From assembly GCF_030409055.1 (NCBI RefSeq), contig NZ_CP116619.1, positions 5,014,924 through 5,078,923 on the forward strand: a stretch of 64,000 nt of DNA. Direction: 5' to 3'. Below, piece by piece: positions 54,725-63,617 of this stretch. The notes under the pieces were generated by a model. The model had not been told where the DNA came from. It ran no database searches and worked only from the letters and a program-made list of their open reading frames with translations. This stretch comes from Trichocoleus desertorum NBK24 (GTDB taxonomy: Bacteria > Cyanobacteriota > Cyanobacteriia > FACHB-46). The position numbers and the translations under genes are program-made. Each line of letters begins with the position of its first letter. The stretch's first letter is position 1.

Positions 54725-54830
54725 GCGCAGAAGAGAGAACAACGTTTTGTGTACTCTCACGTTTGTGGCCCTCTGACAGAGATAGAGCCTTCAGGAATAA
54801 CCTAAAAACCTACCGAGTACTAAAGCCTAG

Positions 54831-55922
54831 ATGACCTATTCAACTGAAACCGCGATAAAAAATTCAGATGTGATGGCTTGGCCTGCGATTTCGGTGATTA
54901 TTCCCACCTACTGTCGTGAGGAGGCTTTGCGAGACACACTAGTTGATGTGATGGCACAAGACTACCCTAACTTTGAAGTGTTGGTAGTAGACCAAACTCG
55001 CACTCATGAGCCTGCGACTGAAGCCTACTTGGAGCAATTGGCAACAGCAGGCAAGATTCAGTGGTTCCGGGTGGATTGGGCGAGTCTGCCAGGGGCACGA
55101 AACTACGCTGTGCGGCGCTCCACAGGTGACATTATTTTGTTCATTGATGATGATGTGCAGCTTACGCCTGGTTTTCTAGCAACGCATGCCCGAAATTACG
55201 TGGAGCAACCAGATGTGGGGGCTGTAGCTGGTCGCGTCTTCGATCGCATGAAGCTGACTGAATCGAAGAAAAGCCGCGTCATTGAGTACTTGGCCCCTGA
55301 AGCGATGGACCCAGGGGTTGCTTGGTACCACATTGATTTGGTCCACACGATTAAGCCTCAGCAAGTTCTAACGGCTAGGGGCTGTAATATGTCCTTTCGT
55401 CGGGAGTTGTTTGAGCGGCATGGCCTGCACTTTGATGAGCGCTTTCGGGGCAGTGCGGTCCGGGAAGAGTCTGACTTTTGTTTGCATATTCGACAGACGG
55501 GTTACCGCATTTGGTACGACCCAGAAGCTCACCTGGTGCATTTAGGGGAAGAAACCGGAGGTTGTCATGATATCAGCACGCGATCGCTGCAATATCAGCT
55601 CACCTTCTACCACAACCACTTTTTGCTAGGGCTAAAAAACCTCACACCTATGCAATCGTTGCGCTTATTTGCCCGCCTATTCGATTGCCACGTTCTAGGT
55701 CGGCCACCTTGTCACAAGAGTGGTTCTCCCTTAAAGATTTTGAGTCGCGCTGGATTCTATTTCTTAGGTTTTCTCAGTGCTGTTTGGACTTTGATTCAAG
55801 CTATTTGGAATGATGGTCAAACCTATACACGCTTGGATCAGGACGCTAGAGTGACACAGGCTCCCATTGCTACCCAATCGTTAGATGAACCAGCGACAGC
55901 CGTTAGCTCTCTGGAGTCTTAG
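54831..55922 (+). CDS. hpsN: GT2-family glycosyltransferase, HpsN-like
   Basis: 363 residues. A GT-A fold glycosyltransferase: SVIIPTYCREEALRDTL at the start, VLVVDQTRTHEP, the metal/nucleotide-sugar motif FIDDDVQL (DxD), and LTARGCNMSFRRELFERHG, then ESDFCLHIRQTG with the acceptor-side acids. A hydrophobic segment near the C-terminus (FYFLGFLSAVWTLIQAIW) may anchor it at the membrane. It lies between the HpsL-like and HpsO-like genes, so it probably adds a sugar to the same polysaccharide. Confidence 0.8.
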   Translation: MTYSTETAIKNSDVMAWPAISVIIPTYCREEALRDTLVDVMAQDYPNFEVLVVDQTRTHEPATEAYLEQLATAGKIQWFRVDWASLPGARNYAVRRSTGDIILFIDDDVQLTPGFLATHARNYVEQPDVGAVAGRVFDRMKLTESKKSRVIEYLAPEAMDPGVAWYHIDLVHTIKPQQVLTARGCNMSFRRELFERHGLHFDERFRGSAVREESDFCLHIRQTGYRIWYDPEAHLVHLGEETGGCHDISTRSLQYQLTFYHNHFLLGLKNLTPMQSLRLFARLFDCHVLGRPPCHKSGSPLKILSRAGFYFLGFLSAVWTLIQAIWNDGQTYTRLDQDARVTQAPIATQSLDEPATAVSSLES

Positions 55923-55982
55923 CAGTTTTGGTTTCAGACTAAAAGGTAAAGGTAGGGTTCAACGAGTAAATTCTAAACAGCC

Positions 55983-57155
55983 ATGAGAATTTTAGTAGCT
56001 AGCCATACCTATATCGTTGATCTCAATTGTGAGAAGTTGCGATCGCTGGCCCGCTTGGAGCCAGATATTGAAGTGACGATTGTAGTGCCTCAACGTTGGC
56101 GACCTGGAGGCGTGCAAAATACCATTATCGAAACTCAGCCTCGCCAGGAGGGTTCGTTTCGGATTGTCCCAGTTTCTAATTTGAGCCAGAACAATCAAGG
56201 GTTGCTGTGCTTTGGGCAAGATCTGATTACGTTGCTCCGCCAGTTTCGACCTCAGATCATTCAAGTAGAGCAGGGATCAAAGGCGATCGGTTATAGCCAA
56301 CTGATTACGCTCAATCGTTTGCTAGGCTTAAAAGCTAAAAATTTGTTTTTTACTTGGTGGAATCTACCTTACACCTTGAAGTTTCCTATTTCCGCCATTG
56401 AAGCTTATAACTTGCGCCATACCGATGGGTTGGTGGCTGGAAATCAGGATGGTGTGGAAATTTTGCAGCAGCATGGATATCAAGGGCCTGCTCGTGTGAT
56501 GCCGCAATTGGGAGTGGATGAAACTTTATTTCGACCGCAACCTCAGCCAGAATTGGCGGCTCAGCTTGGTATTCAGCCGTCTGAGTTTGTGGTGGGTTTT
56601 GTGGGTCGCTTTGTGGAAGAAAAAGGCTTGTTAACTCTGGGGAAAGCCTTGGCAGGATTGCGCGATCGCCCCTGGAAATGGCTACTTTTGGGTCGAGGGC
56701 CACTAAAAGATGCTCTCTTTAACTGGGCGCAGCAAGAAGGCTTAGCAGATCGGTTGATTTGGGTGGAGAGCGTCCCGCACGATCAGGTGCAGCGGTACAT
56801 CAATTTAATGAATACTCTGGTACTACCCTCGGAAACTACCTATCAGTTCAAAACCCTAACCTCAGTGGGCTGGAAAGAGCAATTTGGCCATGTGCTGATT
56901 GAAGCGATGGCTTGCCAGGTTCCGGTGATTGGTTCGGATTCGGGGGAAATTCCTTATGTGATTGGAGATACAGGCTTAGTCTTTCCAGAAGGAAATGCTG
57001 AAGCGTTGCAAGATTGCTTACGGCAATTAATCGAGCAACCGGAGTTGGCAACCAACTTGGCGAAGCGAGGGTATGAACGAGTCCTTAATCAGTACACCAA
57101 CCAAGCTTTGGCTAGCCAGTTATTAAGCTTTTACAAGGAGTTGCTTGCCGCGTGA
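55983..57155 (+). CDS. hpsO: GT4-type glycosyltransferase, HpsO-like
   Basis: 390 residues, GT-B fold. It starts MRILVASHTYIVDLNCEKLR with the Rossmann-like N-terminus, then RPQIIQVEQGSKAIGYSQL, VMPQLGVDETLF, VVGFVGRFVEEKGLLTL and the nucleotide-binding end GHVLIEAMACQVPVIGSDSG with the Glu-x7-Glu motif. The pattern is close to HpsO in Nostoc. Its stop overlaps the next gene's GTG start by four bases (GTGA), giving tight translational coupling. AAGGAG precedes that junction. Confidence 0.8.
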   Translation: MRILVASHTYIVDLNCEKLRSLARLEPDIEVTIVVPQRWRPGGVQNTIIETQPRQEGSFRIVPVSNLSQNNQGLLCFGQDLITLLRQFRPQIIQVEQGSKAIGYSQLITLNRLLGLKAKNLFFTWWNLPYTLKFPISAIEAYNLRHTDGLVAGNQDGVEILQQHGYQGPARVMPQLGVDETLFRPQPQPELAAQLGIQPSEFVVGFVGRFVEEKGLLTLGKALAGLRDRPWKWLLLGRGPLKDALFNWAQQEGLADRLIWVESVPHDQVQRYINLMNTLVLPSETTYQFKTLTSVGWKEQFGHVLIEAMACQVPVIGSDSGEIPYVIGDTGLVFPEGNAEALQDCLRQLIEQPELATNLAKRGYERVLNQYTNQALASQLLSFYKELLAA

Positions 57156-58348
57156 ACCAGCCTCTGCGGGTTTTGCAAATTGTGCCCTCCATTTCGCTAG
57201 TGTACGGAGGGCCAAGCCAGATGGTGTTGGGGTTATCCGGTGCCCTAGCAGCTCAGGGTGTAGAGGTGACGATCCTCACTACAGATTCTAACGGGGATGC
57301 AGGCCAAGCTCCGTTAGAGGTGCCCCTCGATCGCCCTGTAGAACAAGATGGCTATCAAATCCACTACTTTCGCTGCTCACCTTTCCGCCGCTACAAATTC
57401 TCTTTGGCCTTGCTGCAATGGCTGGCTAAACAGGCTCACTCCTTCGACTTGGCCCATATTCATGCCTTGTTTTCTCCGGTGAGTACAGCAGCAGCTACGA
57501 TCGCGCGATCGCAAAAGTTGCCCTATCTGTTGCGTCCGTTGGGAACTCTTGATCCCGCCGATCTACGCAAGAAAAAACAGCTAAAACAAATTTATGCAGC
57601 GTTGCTAGAGCGGCCGAATCTGGCTGGGGCCGCAGCAATTCACTTCACCAGTGACCAAGAAGCCAAAATTTCCGAGCGTTTTGGGCTGACCACTAAAGAT
57701 TTAGTCATGCCATTGGGTGTGAGCTTGCCGGAGTTGTCTGCTCATCCCGAAGCAATTCGCGCTCAGTTAGGCATTCCCAGCGATCGCCCCCTGGTTCTGT
57801 TTATGTCCCGAATTGACCCTAAGAAGGGATTAGATTTGCTGTTACCTGCTCTAGAAGCTTTGCTAGCAGAAAAAATCGAATTTCATTTTGTCTTGGCAGG
57901 CGGAAATCCCCAAGATCCAGATTATGAAGCGGCGATTCGGAGCCAAATTCAAGCTTCCCCCCTAGCTGTTCACACGACGGTGACTGGGTTTGCTTCTGGA
58001 GAAACGAAAGCTGCCTTGCTGCAAAGTGCTGATTTGTTTGTGCTGCCGTCCTACTACGAAAACTTTGGCATTGCGGTGGCGGAAGCGATGGCAATGGGCA
58101 CGCCTGTGGTGATCTCAGATCAAGTGCATATCTGTGAGGAGGTGCGGCAGGCAGAAGCAGGTTGGGTCGGGCCTTGTGAAATGACGGCTTTGACGCATTT
58201 GCTCAAGGATGCCTTGAAGGATCGGGCAGAACGTCAGCGTCGAGGTCGACGAGCCAAGGTATATGCACTGCAACACTATAGCTGGCCTGCGATCGCTCAA
58301 CAAATGATTCTGTCTTACCAAAAAATTTTGGCGACAACCGCACGCTAG
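57152..58348 (+). CDS. hpsP: GT4-type glycosyltransferase, HpsP-like
   Basis: 398 residues, start GTG overlapping the previous stop. GT-B fold with VLQIVPSISLVYGGPSQMV near the N-terminus, LPYLLRPLGTLDPADL, a phosphate-binding VLFMSRIDPKKGLDLLL and the C-terminal SYYENFGIAVAEAMAMGTPV with both glutamates of the E-x7-E motif. The sequence is close to what I recall as HpsP. It ends the polysaccharide cluster; the gene on its right runs the opposite way. Confidence 0.8.
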   Translation: MNQPLRVLQIVPSISLVYGGPSQMVLGLSGALAAQGVEVTILTTDSNGDAGQAPLEVPLDRPVEQDGYQIHYFRCSPFRRYKFSLALLQWLAKQAHSFDLAHIHALFSPVSTAAATIARSQKLPYLLRPLGTLDPADLRKKKQLKQIYAALLERPNLAGAAAIHFTSDQEAKISERFGLTTKDLVMPLGVSLPELSAHPEAIRAQLGIPSDRPLVLFMSRIDPKKGLDLLLPALEALLAEKIEFHFVLAGGNPQDPDYEAAIRSQIQASPLAVHTTVTGFASGETKAALLQSADLFVLPSYYENFGIAVAEAMAMGTPVVISDQVHICEEVRQAEAGWVGPCEMTALTHLLKDALKDRAERQRRGRRAKVYALQHYSWPAIAQQMILSYQKILATTAR

Positions 58349-58385
58349 TTTTTGCTGAAATAGCTGGTTGACGGATTGCGTAGGC

Positions 58386-58703
58386 TTAAAAGTAGCGCAT
58401 CAAATCCGAAAAGCTATAACAACTGATAATCAGTAGTAGGACGGCAGTGACCTGGGTAATGCGAGGTTGTGAGGAAGGAGTGAGGGCTTCCCGCACTAAA
58501 GTGGAGACCGCTGCTCCGATCGCGTAACTTAAACTCAATACTAGGTAGGGCCAGCCTTTGCTAAAGCCCCAAACCACATCGCTGGCTCCCCATACGAGTA
58601 GGAGGGCGATCGCTAACAGGAGCATCAATAATTCCACAAATTGCGGTGGGTTACTGCTACTTGCCAGTGCTAAGGTGTCCCACCAAGATTGCCAGCGTCT
58701 CAT
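58386..58703 (-). CDS. Small membrane protein, unknown
   Basis: 105 residues with three predicted membrane segments: FVELLMLLLAIALLLVWGAS, WPYLVLSLSYAIGAAVSTLV and ITQVTAVLLLIISCYSF. An N-terminal Arg/Trp-rich start (MRRWQSWWDTL) suggests an inside-positive topology. The family was not recognised. It is convergent with the HpsP-like gene, 37 bases apart. Confidence 0.65.
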   Translation of the reverse strand: MRRWQSWWDTLALASSSNPPQFVELLMLLLAIALLLVWGASDVVWGFSKGWPYLVLSLSYAIGAAVSTLVREALTPSSQPRITQVTAVLLLIISCYSFSDLMRYF

Positions 58704-58904
58704 CTCCTGACCACCACTTTGAATGACTACGGTTGGTTATGGCTCAAACCTGTCTTGGGTTAAGCGTTCCAGAACTGACCGTACAATAGTCTAACTGTTC
58801 TAATTTGGCTACCTGCCTTGGGGTGGGAGTTTCTGTGTTGCTTTCCATAGGCTCCCTGGTAGAACTAAGAGCTTGGGGGCACTCGCCCCAAACCCCCGCT
58901 GAAG

Positions 58905-60429
58905 GACGGCTGCGGGCGCATCTAATGGTTGGGGGAGTCCGAGAATAAGGTTAATGACTCCTGGGAGAACAAGGCATCAAAGCGCTGATTGACCCAAGCT
59001 AAACGCAGATGCAGCAAATGGTTGAAGCCATCCTCACTCCATCGCATCCCAACGCCTTTGAAGCGCTGAGCAATCAGCCACTTACAAGCACTCTCAACCA
59101 TCCCGGAGCCAATCGGCCAACCCTGCTTTTTGAACTTCCGATAGCACAGATGCTCCTGATGAGTACTGAGATAATCATGCACTTGTTGCAAGGTTGCTTT
59201 GGCCGAGACAGGGGTAGAGCGATAACGCAATAAGCAGTTGAGTTCTTTAATAATGCGATGCCCATAACCGTGACGCAGTTGATGTCGTAGCCGCTCAAAC
59301 CACGCTTGTGGGGTACGGTGAGGCACCGTGTTGCCGTACGCTTGAGCGGCTCGCCAGAGATGTGCCGAGGCATGGTAGAAATCCAAGATGCCCACCGCAA
59401 CAGGTGCGAAGCTCTGCTCGTACAACCGCCAGAATCCTTGTGCCCCATCACTGAGCCACACGACCTGGGAAGTGCTCTCTATGCTTTGTCTCGCTGCTTC
59501 CAGTTGCAGACGCACTTGCAGGGCATCTATAGTACCGAGTACGGCAACGAGGCGATGTTGCCTCAACTCTGTCCTGGTTTTTCCCGCTCGGTTGGTTGTC
59601 GTGCCCAAACGAGTCAGCAAACCCACTTTCACTTCTCGCCACACAATGCTGCCTTTGGCGCTCCCAGGAGTGGGCCGCAGTGGCACCGTCACGCCATCAG
59701 CGGCAATGACCAAAGGCAAGGCAGCCAAAGTTGCATCGAGCGGCTCAGCTTGGGGTGGATGTCCCGGCGCTAACGATTGGAGTTCTGATTCTAGATGCTG
59801 AGTGGCTCGCTTGCCAAAGGTTTGCACCCACTGCCAAAGCGTGGCATCACTGAGATGAACGCCACTCAGTTGAGCTAATAGTTCTGCGGCCAACTCGAAG
59901 GGTAGAAGGACCGCTAAGAGACACCCCAAACGCATCAATTCCATCGAGGTTTGCTGATAAGGCTCGATGCCCAACTCTTGGTCAAAGGGAACTTGCTGAC
60001 TCCCAGGACAATGATGGGGACATCGTCCAACTCGCCGTTTCCATTCCACCCATCCAACGAGGGTGAGCATCCGACGTCCCACCCAACCCTTGCTTTGCAG
60101 GGGATGACCACACTGAGTACAAGCACCCCAGGTCTCTGCTTGCTGAGCTCTTTGATGCAACTGTTGTTCAACTAGCACCTGAGCGACGTATCGTCCGATC
60201 TGCCAAGCTGTTATGACGAGACTGGCAAGAGTAGTACTAGTTTGAAGTTTCTCGTCCCAGCGTTGCCACGCCAGTTCTTGAGAAGGGTGGGATGGGTTGA
60301 GCGTTAACATGGAAGTAGTTTTTGTAGTTAGAGGGCAAGCCCAGCCAGGTTTGTCCTTTTTTGTGGTCTCTTCCATTCTCGCGAATCCATCCAGTACTCC
60401 CCCAACCACTAGATGCGCCCGACGGCTGC
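58905..60429 (-). mobile_element. ISKra4-family insertion sequence with 9-bp target duplication
   Basis: The element spans 58914-60420 (1507 bp), bounded by 25-bp inverted repeats with 24 matches (58914-58938 and 60396-60420, GGGCGCATCTA(A/G)TGGTTGGGGGAGT). GACGGCTGC stands on both sides (58905-58913 and 60421-60429) as a 9-bp direct repeat, as expected for target duplication. The transposase gene fills the inside. The element inserted in a C/G-rich repeat-like sequence. Confidence 0.9.
58922..60376 (-). CDS. ISKra4-family transposase
   Basis: About 484 residues from the ATG at 60376 (MEETTKKDKPG); an alternative is the ATG at 60310 (MLTLNPSHPSQ). It has a zinc-ribbon-like N-terminal half with CTQCGHPLQSKGWVGRRMLT and CPHHCPG, the family segment LGIEPYQQTSMELMRLGCLL and GVHLSDATLWQWVQTFG, a catalytic Asp in VIADGVTVPLR, an Asp in WLSDGAQGFWRL with GILDFYHASAHLWRA, and the final GSGMVESACKWLIAQRFKGV, which carries the Glu of the DDE set. 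The stop codon lies in the left inverted repeat. It appears intact. Confidence 0.9.
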   Translation of the reverse strand: MEETTKKDKPGWACPLTTKTTSMLTLNPSHPSQELAWQRWDEKLQTSTTLASLVITAWQIGRYVAQVLVEQQLHQRAQQAETWGACTQCGHPLQSKGWVGRRMLTLVGWVEWKRRVGRCPHHCPGSQQVPFDQELGIEPYQQTSMELMRLGCLLAVLLPFELAAELLAQLSGVHLSDATLWQWVQTFGKRATQHLESELQSLAPGHPPQAEPLDATLAALPLVIAADGVTVPLRPTPGSAKGSIVWREVKVGLLTRLGTTTNRAGKTRTELRQHRLVAVLGTIDALQVRLQLEAARQSIESTSQVVWLSDGAQGFWRLYEQSFAPVAVGILDFYHASAHLWRAAQAYGNTVPHRTPQAWFERLRHQLRHGYGHRIIKELNCLLRYRSTPVSAKATLQQVHDYLSTHQEHLCYRKFKKQGWPIGSGMVESACKWLIAQRFKGVGMRWSEDGFNHLLHLRLAWVNQRFDALFSQESLTLFSDSPNH

Positions 60430-60497
60430 GTCCTCCAGACCTCCTCCAGAATGGCTTTTAGCTGCTTGATGTCATGCTATGTCGCTGTATTAATACT

Positions 60498-61289
60498 TTA
60501 TTGCTCCCTTTCATCATCCAATGCTGAGGAAAATTCTCTCTCGGTTCCCCCCAGCATTGGGGGGCTAGGGGGGCAAGTATTCATTTGTGCTGGAAGTCTT
60601 GCATGGGACTGGTCTTGTAAGCAAGCTATGGCTTCGTCTAGCTCTACTTGAGGGAAATTTTGGTAGAAACGGCTGACGCTGGAGAAGCTTGTGGGGGTGG
60701 CAAGAAGGATAAGGCGATCGCTCCATTGGTGGAGCCAGTCTACAAGTTCTAAGGGGGCAACTGGGGCACAGATCCAAATTTGGGCGGGTTTCTGTTGGCG
60801 CAGAGCTTGAGCCGCAACGGCGATGGTCATACCTGTGGCGATACCGTCGTCTACTAGAATGGCGATCGCTCCTTCGGGTTCGACTTGGGGACGAATAGAG
60901 GAAAATTGAGTGAGTTGCAGTTGAGCTTTCTCTAACGTTGCTTGCAAGGCGGCTTTGTAAATTTTGGTGCTGTGAAGATGCCAAGGTTGAGGCTGAGTCC
61001 ACAGAACCTCTCCTGTGGCGGCAACGGCTCCAATGGCTAGCTCTGGGTCTTCGGGGCGAGTGATTTTCTTGGCAATAACGACATCAAGGGGGCAGCTTAA
61101 TTTCTCGGCGATCGCAGCGGCGAGTGGAATTCCACCACGAGGTAGTCCGTAAACGATGGGTTGAGCAGTGGCTATGTGCCAGTCTGAATGGGTTGCTGCT
61201 GTCCTTAATTGGGTAAATTCCTCGAAAACTGCCAGGGCTAGTTCTTGACCAGCTGCTTCGCGATCGCGAAATAGCGGAGAAGATAGCAT
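60498..61289 (-). CDS. Phosphoribosyltransferase-like protein with repeat-derived tail
   Basis: 263 residues. The type I phosphoribosyltransferase fold has VYGLPRGGIPLAAAIAEKL, LDVVIAKKI, and the PRPP-binding loop AILVDDGIATGMTI (about 140-155). The substrate is unknown; such proteins occur with dienelactone hydrolase-like partners in many bacteria. The last 25 or so residues (NTCPPSPPMLGGTERE...) come from a G/C-rich palindrome (60546-60575), so the natural end of the protein was probably near EAIACLQDQ. An ATG start at 61289. Confidence 0.85.
   Translation of the reverse strand: MLSSPLFRDREAAGQELALAVFEEFTQLRTAATHSDWHIATAQPIVYGLPRGGIPLAAAIAEKLSCPLDVVIAKKITRPEDPELAIGAVAATGEVLWTQPQPWHLHSTKIYKAALQATLEKAQLQLTQFSSIRPQVEPEGAIAILVDDGIATGMTIAVAAQALRQQKPAQIWICAPVAPLELVDWLHQWSDRLILLATPTSFSSVSRFYQNFPQVELDEAIACLQDQSHARLPAQMNTCPPSPPMLGGTEREFSSALDDEREQ
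60546..60575. repeat. C/G-rich palindromic repeat inside a coding end
   Basis: CCCCCCAGCATTGGGGGG with GGCTAGGGGGG after it. It shares CCCCCAGCATTGGGGG with the MITE-like element near 16226-16242, in a coding context here. Confidence 0.8.
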
Positions 61290-61518
61290 TTATCCCTCCA
61301 GCGCTCGGCAATAACGTTGCCCCTATCTTGACTGATTAAGCAGATGGCTACAAGTGATTTACATAACGCTAAAGCTCGACATTCCATCTAGCGATAGCGC
61401 TCAAGCGTGAGGAATTGGTTCTAGAATTTATAAATCTTAGCGAATTGAGTTTGCTGACCAACTTTTCCATCCTGATACTTTGGGTAGGAAAACTCTGATA
61501 CATCTGCCGTCAAAATTC

Positions 61519-62235
61519 ATGTCCAGCGAAGAACAAATTAGCCTTTTTGATGTTTCAGGTCTTCCCGCAGCCCCTGCACCTGCGGACTTTGACCCCGATC
61601 TGATCCCCACTAGTGCCAAAGTACCGATTCCTGCTGGTATTTACAGCTCGATGGAGCAAATGGCCGTCCACTGTAATCAATGCCAGCGCTGCGATTTAGG
61701 CGCTAGCCGTACCCATGCAGTCGTAGGACGAGGCAATCTACAAGCGCCCATCATGATTATTGGAGAAGGGCCTGGACAAAATGAAGATGAGACAGGGTTG
61801 CCTTTTGTCGGGCGGGCTGGACAACTGCTCGAAAAGATTTTGGCATCGGTCCGTTTGACCACGGATGAGGATGTTTACATTTGCAATATGGTCAAGTGCC
61901 GTCCCCCTGGCAACCGTACCCCAACTCCGGATGAGACGGAAGCTTGTAGGCCTTACCTGATGGAGCAGGTGCGGATGGTGGACCCCAAAATCATTTTGCT
62001 GACTGGAGCTACAGCGGTGCGCGGAGTGACTGGTGATAAACGAGGTATTACTAAGATTCGCGGTCAGTGGTTAGAGTGGGAAGGTCGTCTTTGCATGCCG
62101 ATTCTGCACCCTGCGTATTTGTTGCGAAATCCATCGCGAGAACCCGGAAGCCCCAAGTGGCAAATGTGGCAGGATGTTCAGGTGGTTCGGACTAAGCTTG
62201 ATGAGATTCGGGGGAACTCTGCCACTGATTCTTAG
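61519..62235 (+). CDS. Family 4 uracil-DNA glycosylase
   Basis: 238 residues from the ATG at 61519; a TTG at 61480 is an alternative. It removes uracil from DNA in base-excision repair. Family-4 features are the 4Fe-4S cysteines (CNQCQRCDLG), motif GEGPGQNEDETGLPFVGRAG (residues near 85), CNMVKCRPPGNRTP and HPAYLLRNPSREP with the active-site His, all in the expected order. The start lies about 190 bases from the divergent phosphoribosyltransferase gene. Confidence 0.93.
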   Translation: MSSEEQISLFDVSGLPAAPAPADFDPDLIPTSAKVPIPAGIYSSMEQMAVHCNQCQRCDLGASRTHAVVGRGNLQAPIMIIGEGPGQNEDETGLPFVGRAGQLLEKILASVRLTTDEDVYICNMVKCRPPGNRTPTPDETEACRPYLMEQVRMVDPKIILLTGATAVRGVTGDKRGITKIRGQWLEWEGRLCMPILHPAYLLRNPSREPGSPKWQMWQDVQVVRTKLDEIRGNSATDS

Positions 62236-62258
62236 TCCAGGCTGGCCCTAAAAGCTAC

Positions 62259-62879
62259 TTATAAGGGCCGAATATATCCAGCGCGGCAATCTCGTAGCCA
62301 GGTGCGAATTGCTTGGCCTGTAATGCCTTGGCTACTGTTTTCTGGGGGCGAGGGCGGGCGAGTAGCAGGATAGGGACCAAAGTGGGAAAACATCATGGCC
62401 AAGCGCCAACCGCTGACGGTTTGGGTCAAAAAAACCCAGTGATAGCCTTGTAGCTGGACGGCTTTTCCGGCTGTGTACTGACGCTCTAGGGTCGTGAAAA
62501 AAACTTGGTGGACTCCTTCGGCATCTGGTGGAGAGGTTGGTTGGTACGCTCCAGGCCCCAAGGTTAGGGGTTCAAAATCTGGAGGGCTGGTAAGGAGTAC
62601 ATAGGTGGGTGAGTTAGTCGAGCGATCGCGCCGCATGAGCCGATGGTGGAATCGGTTCATATAACCCGGTAAGTCCCGCAGGAGCAAGGCCACTAGGGGC
62701 TGGAACTCACTTGGGCAAGCCGCACGTCCGGGGAGCATGACAGGAGCTGAAGGGCGCTGTTCTACGGGGAAACTGGGAGGGGGGGAACTTGGAGGCTCAG
62801 TAGCCGCGATCGCTCCTAAGTGAACATTAAATCCATAGAGAATCGGGATCGCTAACTTAGTAATGCTCCATGACCGCAT
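62259..62879 (-). CDS. Exported conserved hypothetical protein
   Basis: 206 residues. An N-terminal signal-like segment (MRSWSITKLAIPILYGFNVH, cleavage near AIAATEP), a Pro-rich spacer (PPSSPPPSFPVEQ), and a globular part with PSEFQPLVALLLRDLPGYMN, RFHHRLMRRD, YVLLTSPPDFEPL and FFTTLERQY. Two cysteines (ACPSEF and RDCRAGY) may pair. Related proteins occur in cyanobacteria, with no known function. It is 12 bases after pyrF in the same direction and probably shares its transcript. Confidence 0.75.
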   Translation of the reverse strand: MRSWSITKLAIPILYGFNVHLGAIAATEPPSSPPPSFPVEQRPSAPVMLPGRAACPSEFQPLVALLLRDLPGYMNRFHHRLMRRDRSTNSPTYVLLTSPPDFEPLTLGPGAYQPTSPPDAEGVHQVFFTTLERQYTAGKAVQLQGYHWVFLTQTVSGWRLAMMFSHFGPYPATRPPSPPENSSQGITGQAIRTWLRDCRAGYIRPL

Positions 62880-62891
62880 CTACGTTTCTCC

Positions 62892-63611
62892 TCACGCTAC
62901 GCCAGCCAACTCATCACAAATTCGGGTAAAGGCGGCTTCTGGGTCAGGGGCAGCCGTAATCGGACGACCAATCACGAGGTAGCTAGCTCCTGCCTGTAAA
63001 GCCTCAGCTGGGGTCATGGCTCTTTTTTGATCCCCTGCTTCTGCCCAAGTCGGACGCACCCCAGGGCAGACTAGGAGGAAATCATCACCGCACGTTCGCC
63101 GTAGTTGCTCAGCTTCTTGAGGAGAACAAACTGCTCCTGCTAAGCCGCTCTCTTGGGCTAGTAGAGCCATCTGTAAGGCGAATTCTGGCAGCTCTAAAGG
63201 CACCTTTAGCTCAAAGGCCAGCATCCGTGATGACAGGCTGGTCAGAAGAGTGACTGCAATCAAGTTGGGTTCAGGGAGTTCCGCTGCGATCGCGCCTGCT
63301 TCAGCGGCTGCTTGAGATGCTTCTAGCGCGGTTTTTCCGGCTGTGGCATGAACGGTCAGCAAATCTACGCCATATTTAGCGGCAGCTCGACAAGCTCCAG
63401 CCATTGTATTGGGGATGTCGTGCAGCTTTAGATCTAAAAAAATGCGTTTTTCTCGCTCTTTCAGGGCAGTGAGGATGCCTGGGCCACTACTGACGAAAAG
63501 CTCCAAACCCACCTTCCAAAAACTGACCTGAGGCAAGCGATCCACTAGCGCGATCGCCGCTGCCTCGGTGGGCACATCTAGGGGCACAATAATTCGTTCT
63601 GAAACTGACAT
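62892..63611 (-). CDS. pyrF: Orotidine 5'-phosphate decarboxylase
   Basis: 239 residues. PyrF makes UMP in pyrimidine synthesis. The TIM-barrel catalytic array is [13 protein letters not shown] (DxKxxD), with [11 protein letters not shown] at the N-terminus, [23 protein letters not shown] and [16 protein letters not shown] for phosphate binding. The start is ATG. It is 6 bases after the end of tyrS, so tyrS, pyrF and the exported protein form an operon. Confidence 0.97.
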   Translation of the reverse strand: MSVSERIIVPLDVPTEAAAIALVDRLPQVSFWKVGLELFVSSGPGILTALKEREKRIFLDLKLHDIPNTMAGACRAAAKYGVDLLTVHATAGKTALEASQAAAEAGAIAAELPEPNLIAVTLLTSLSSRMLAFELKVPLELPEFALQMALLAQESGLAGAVCSPQEAEQLRRTCGDDFLLVCPGVRPTWAEAGDQKRAMTPAEALQAGASYLVIGRPITAAPDPEAAFTRICDELAGVA

Positions 63612-63617
63612 GCGTCC

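Noticed and set aside
59306-59801. Open frames on the plus strand inside the ISKra4 element
   Set aside because: Both are antisense shadows of the transposase; neither shows a domain.
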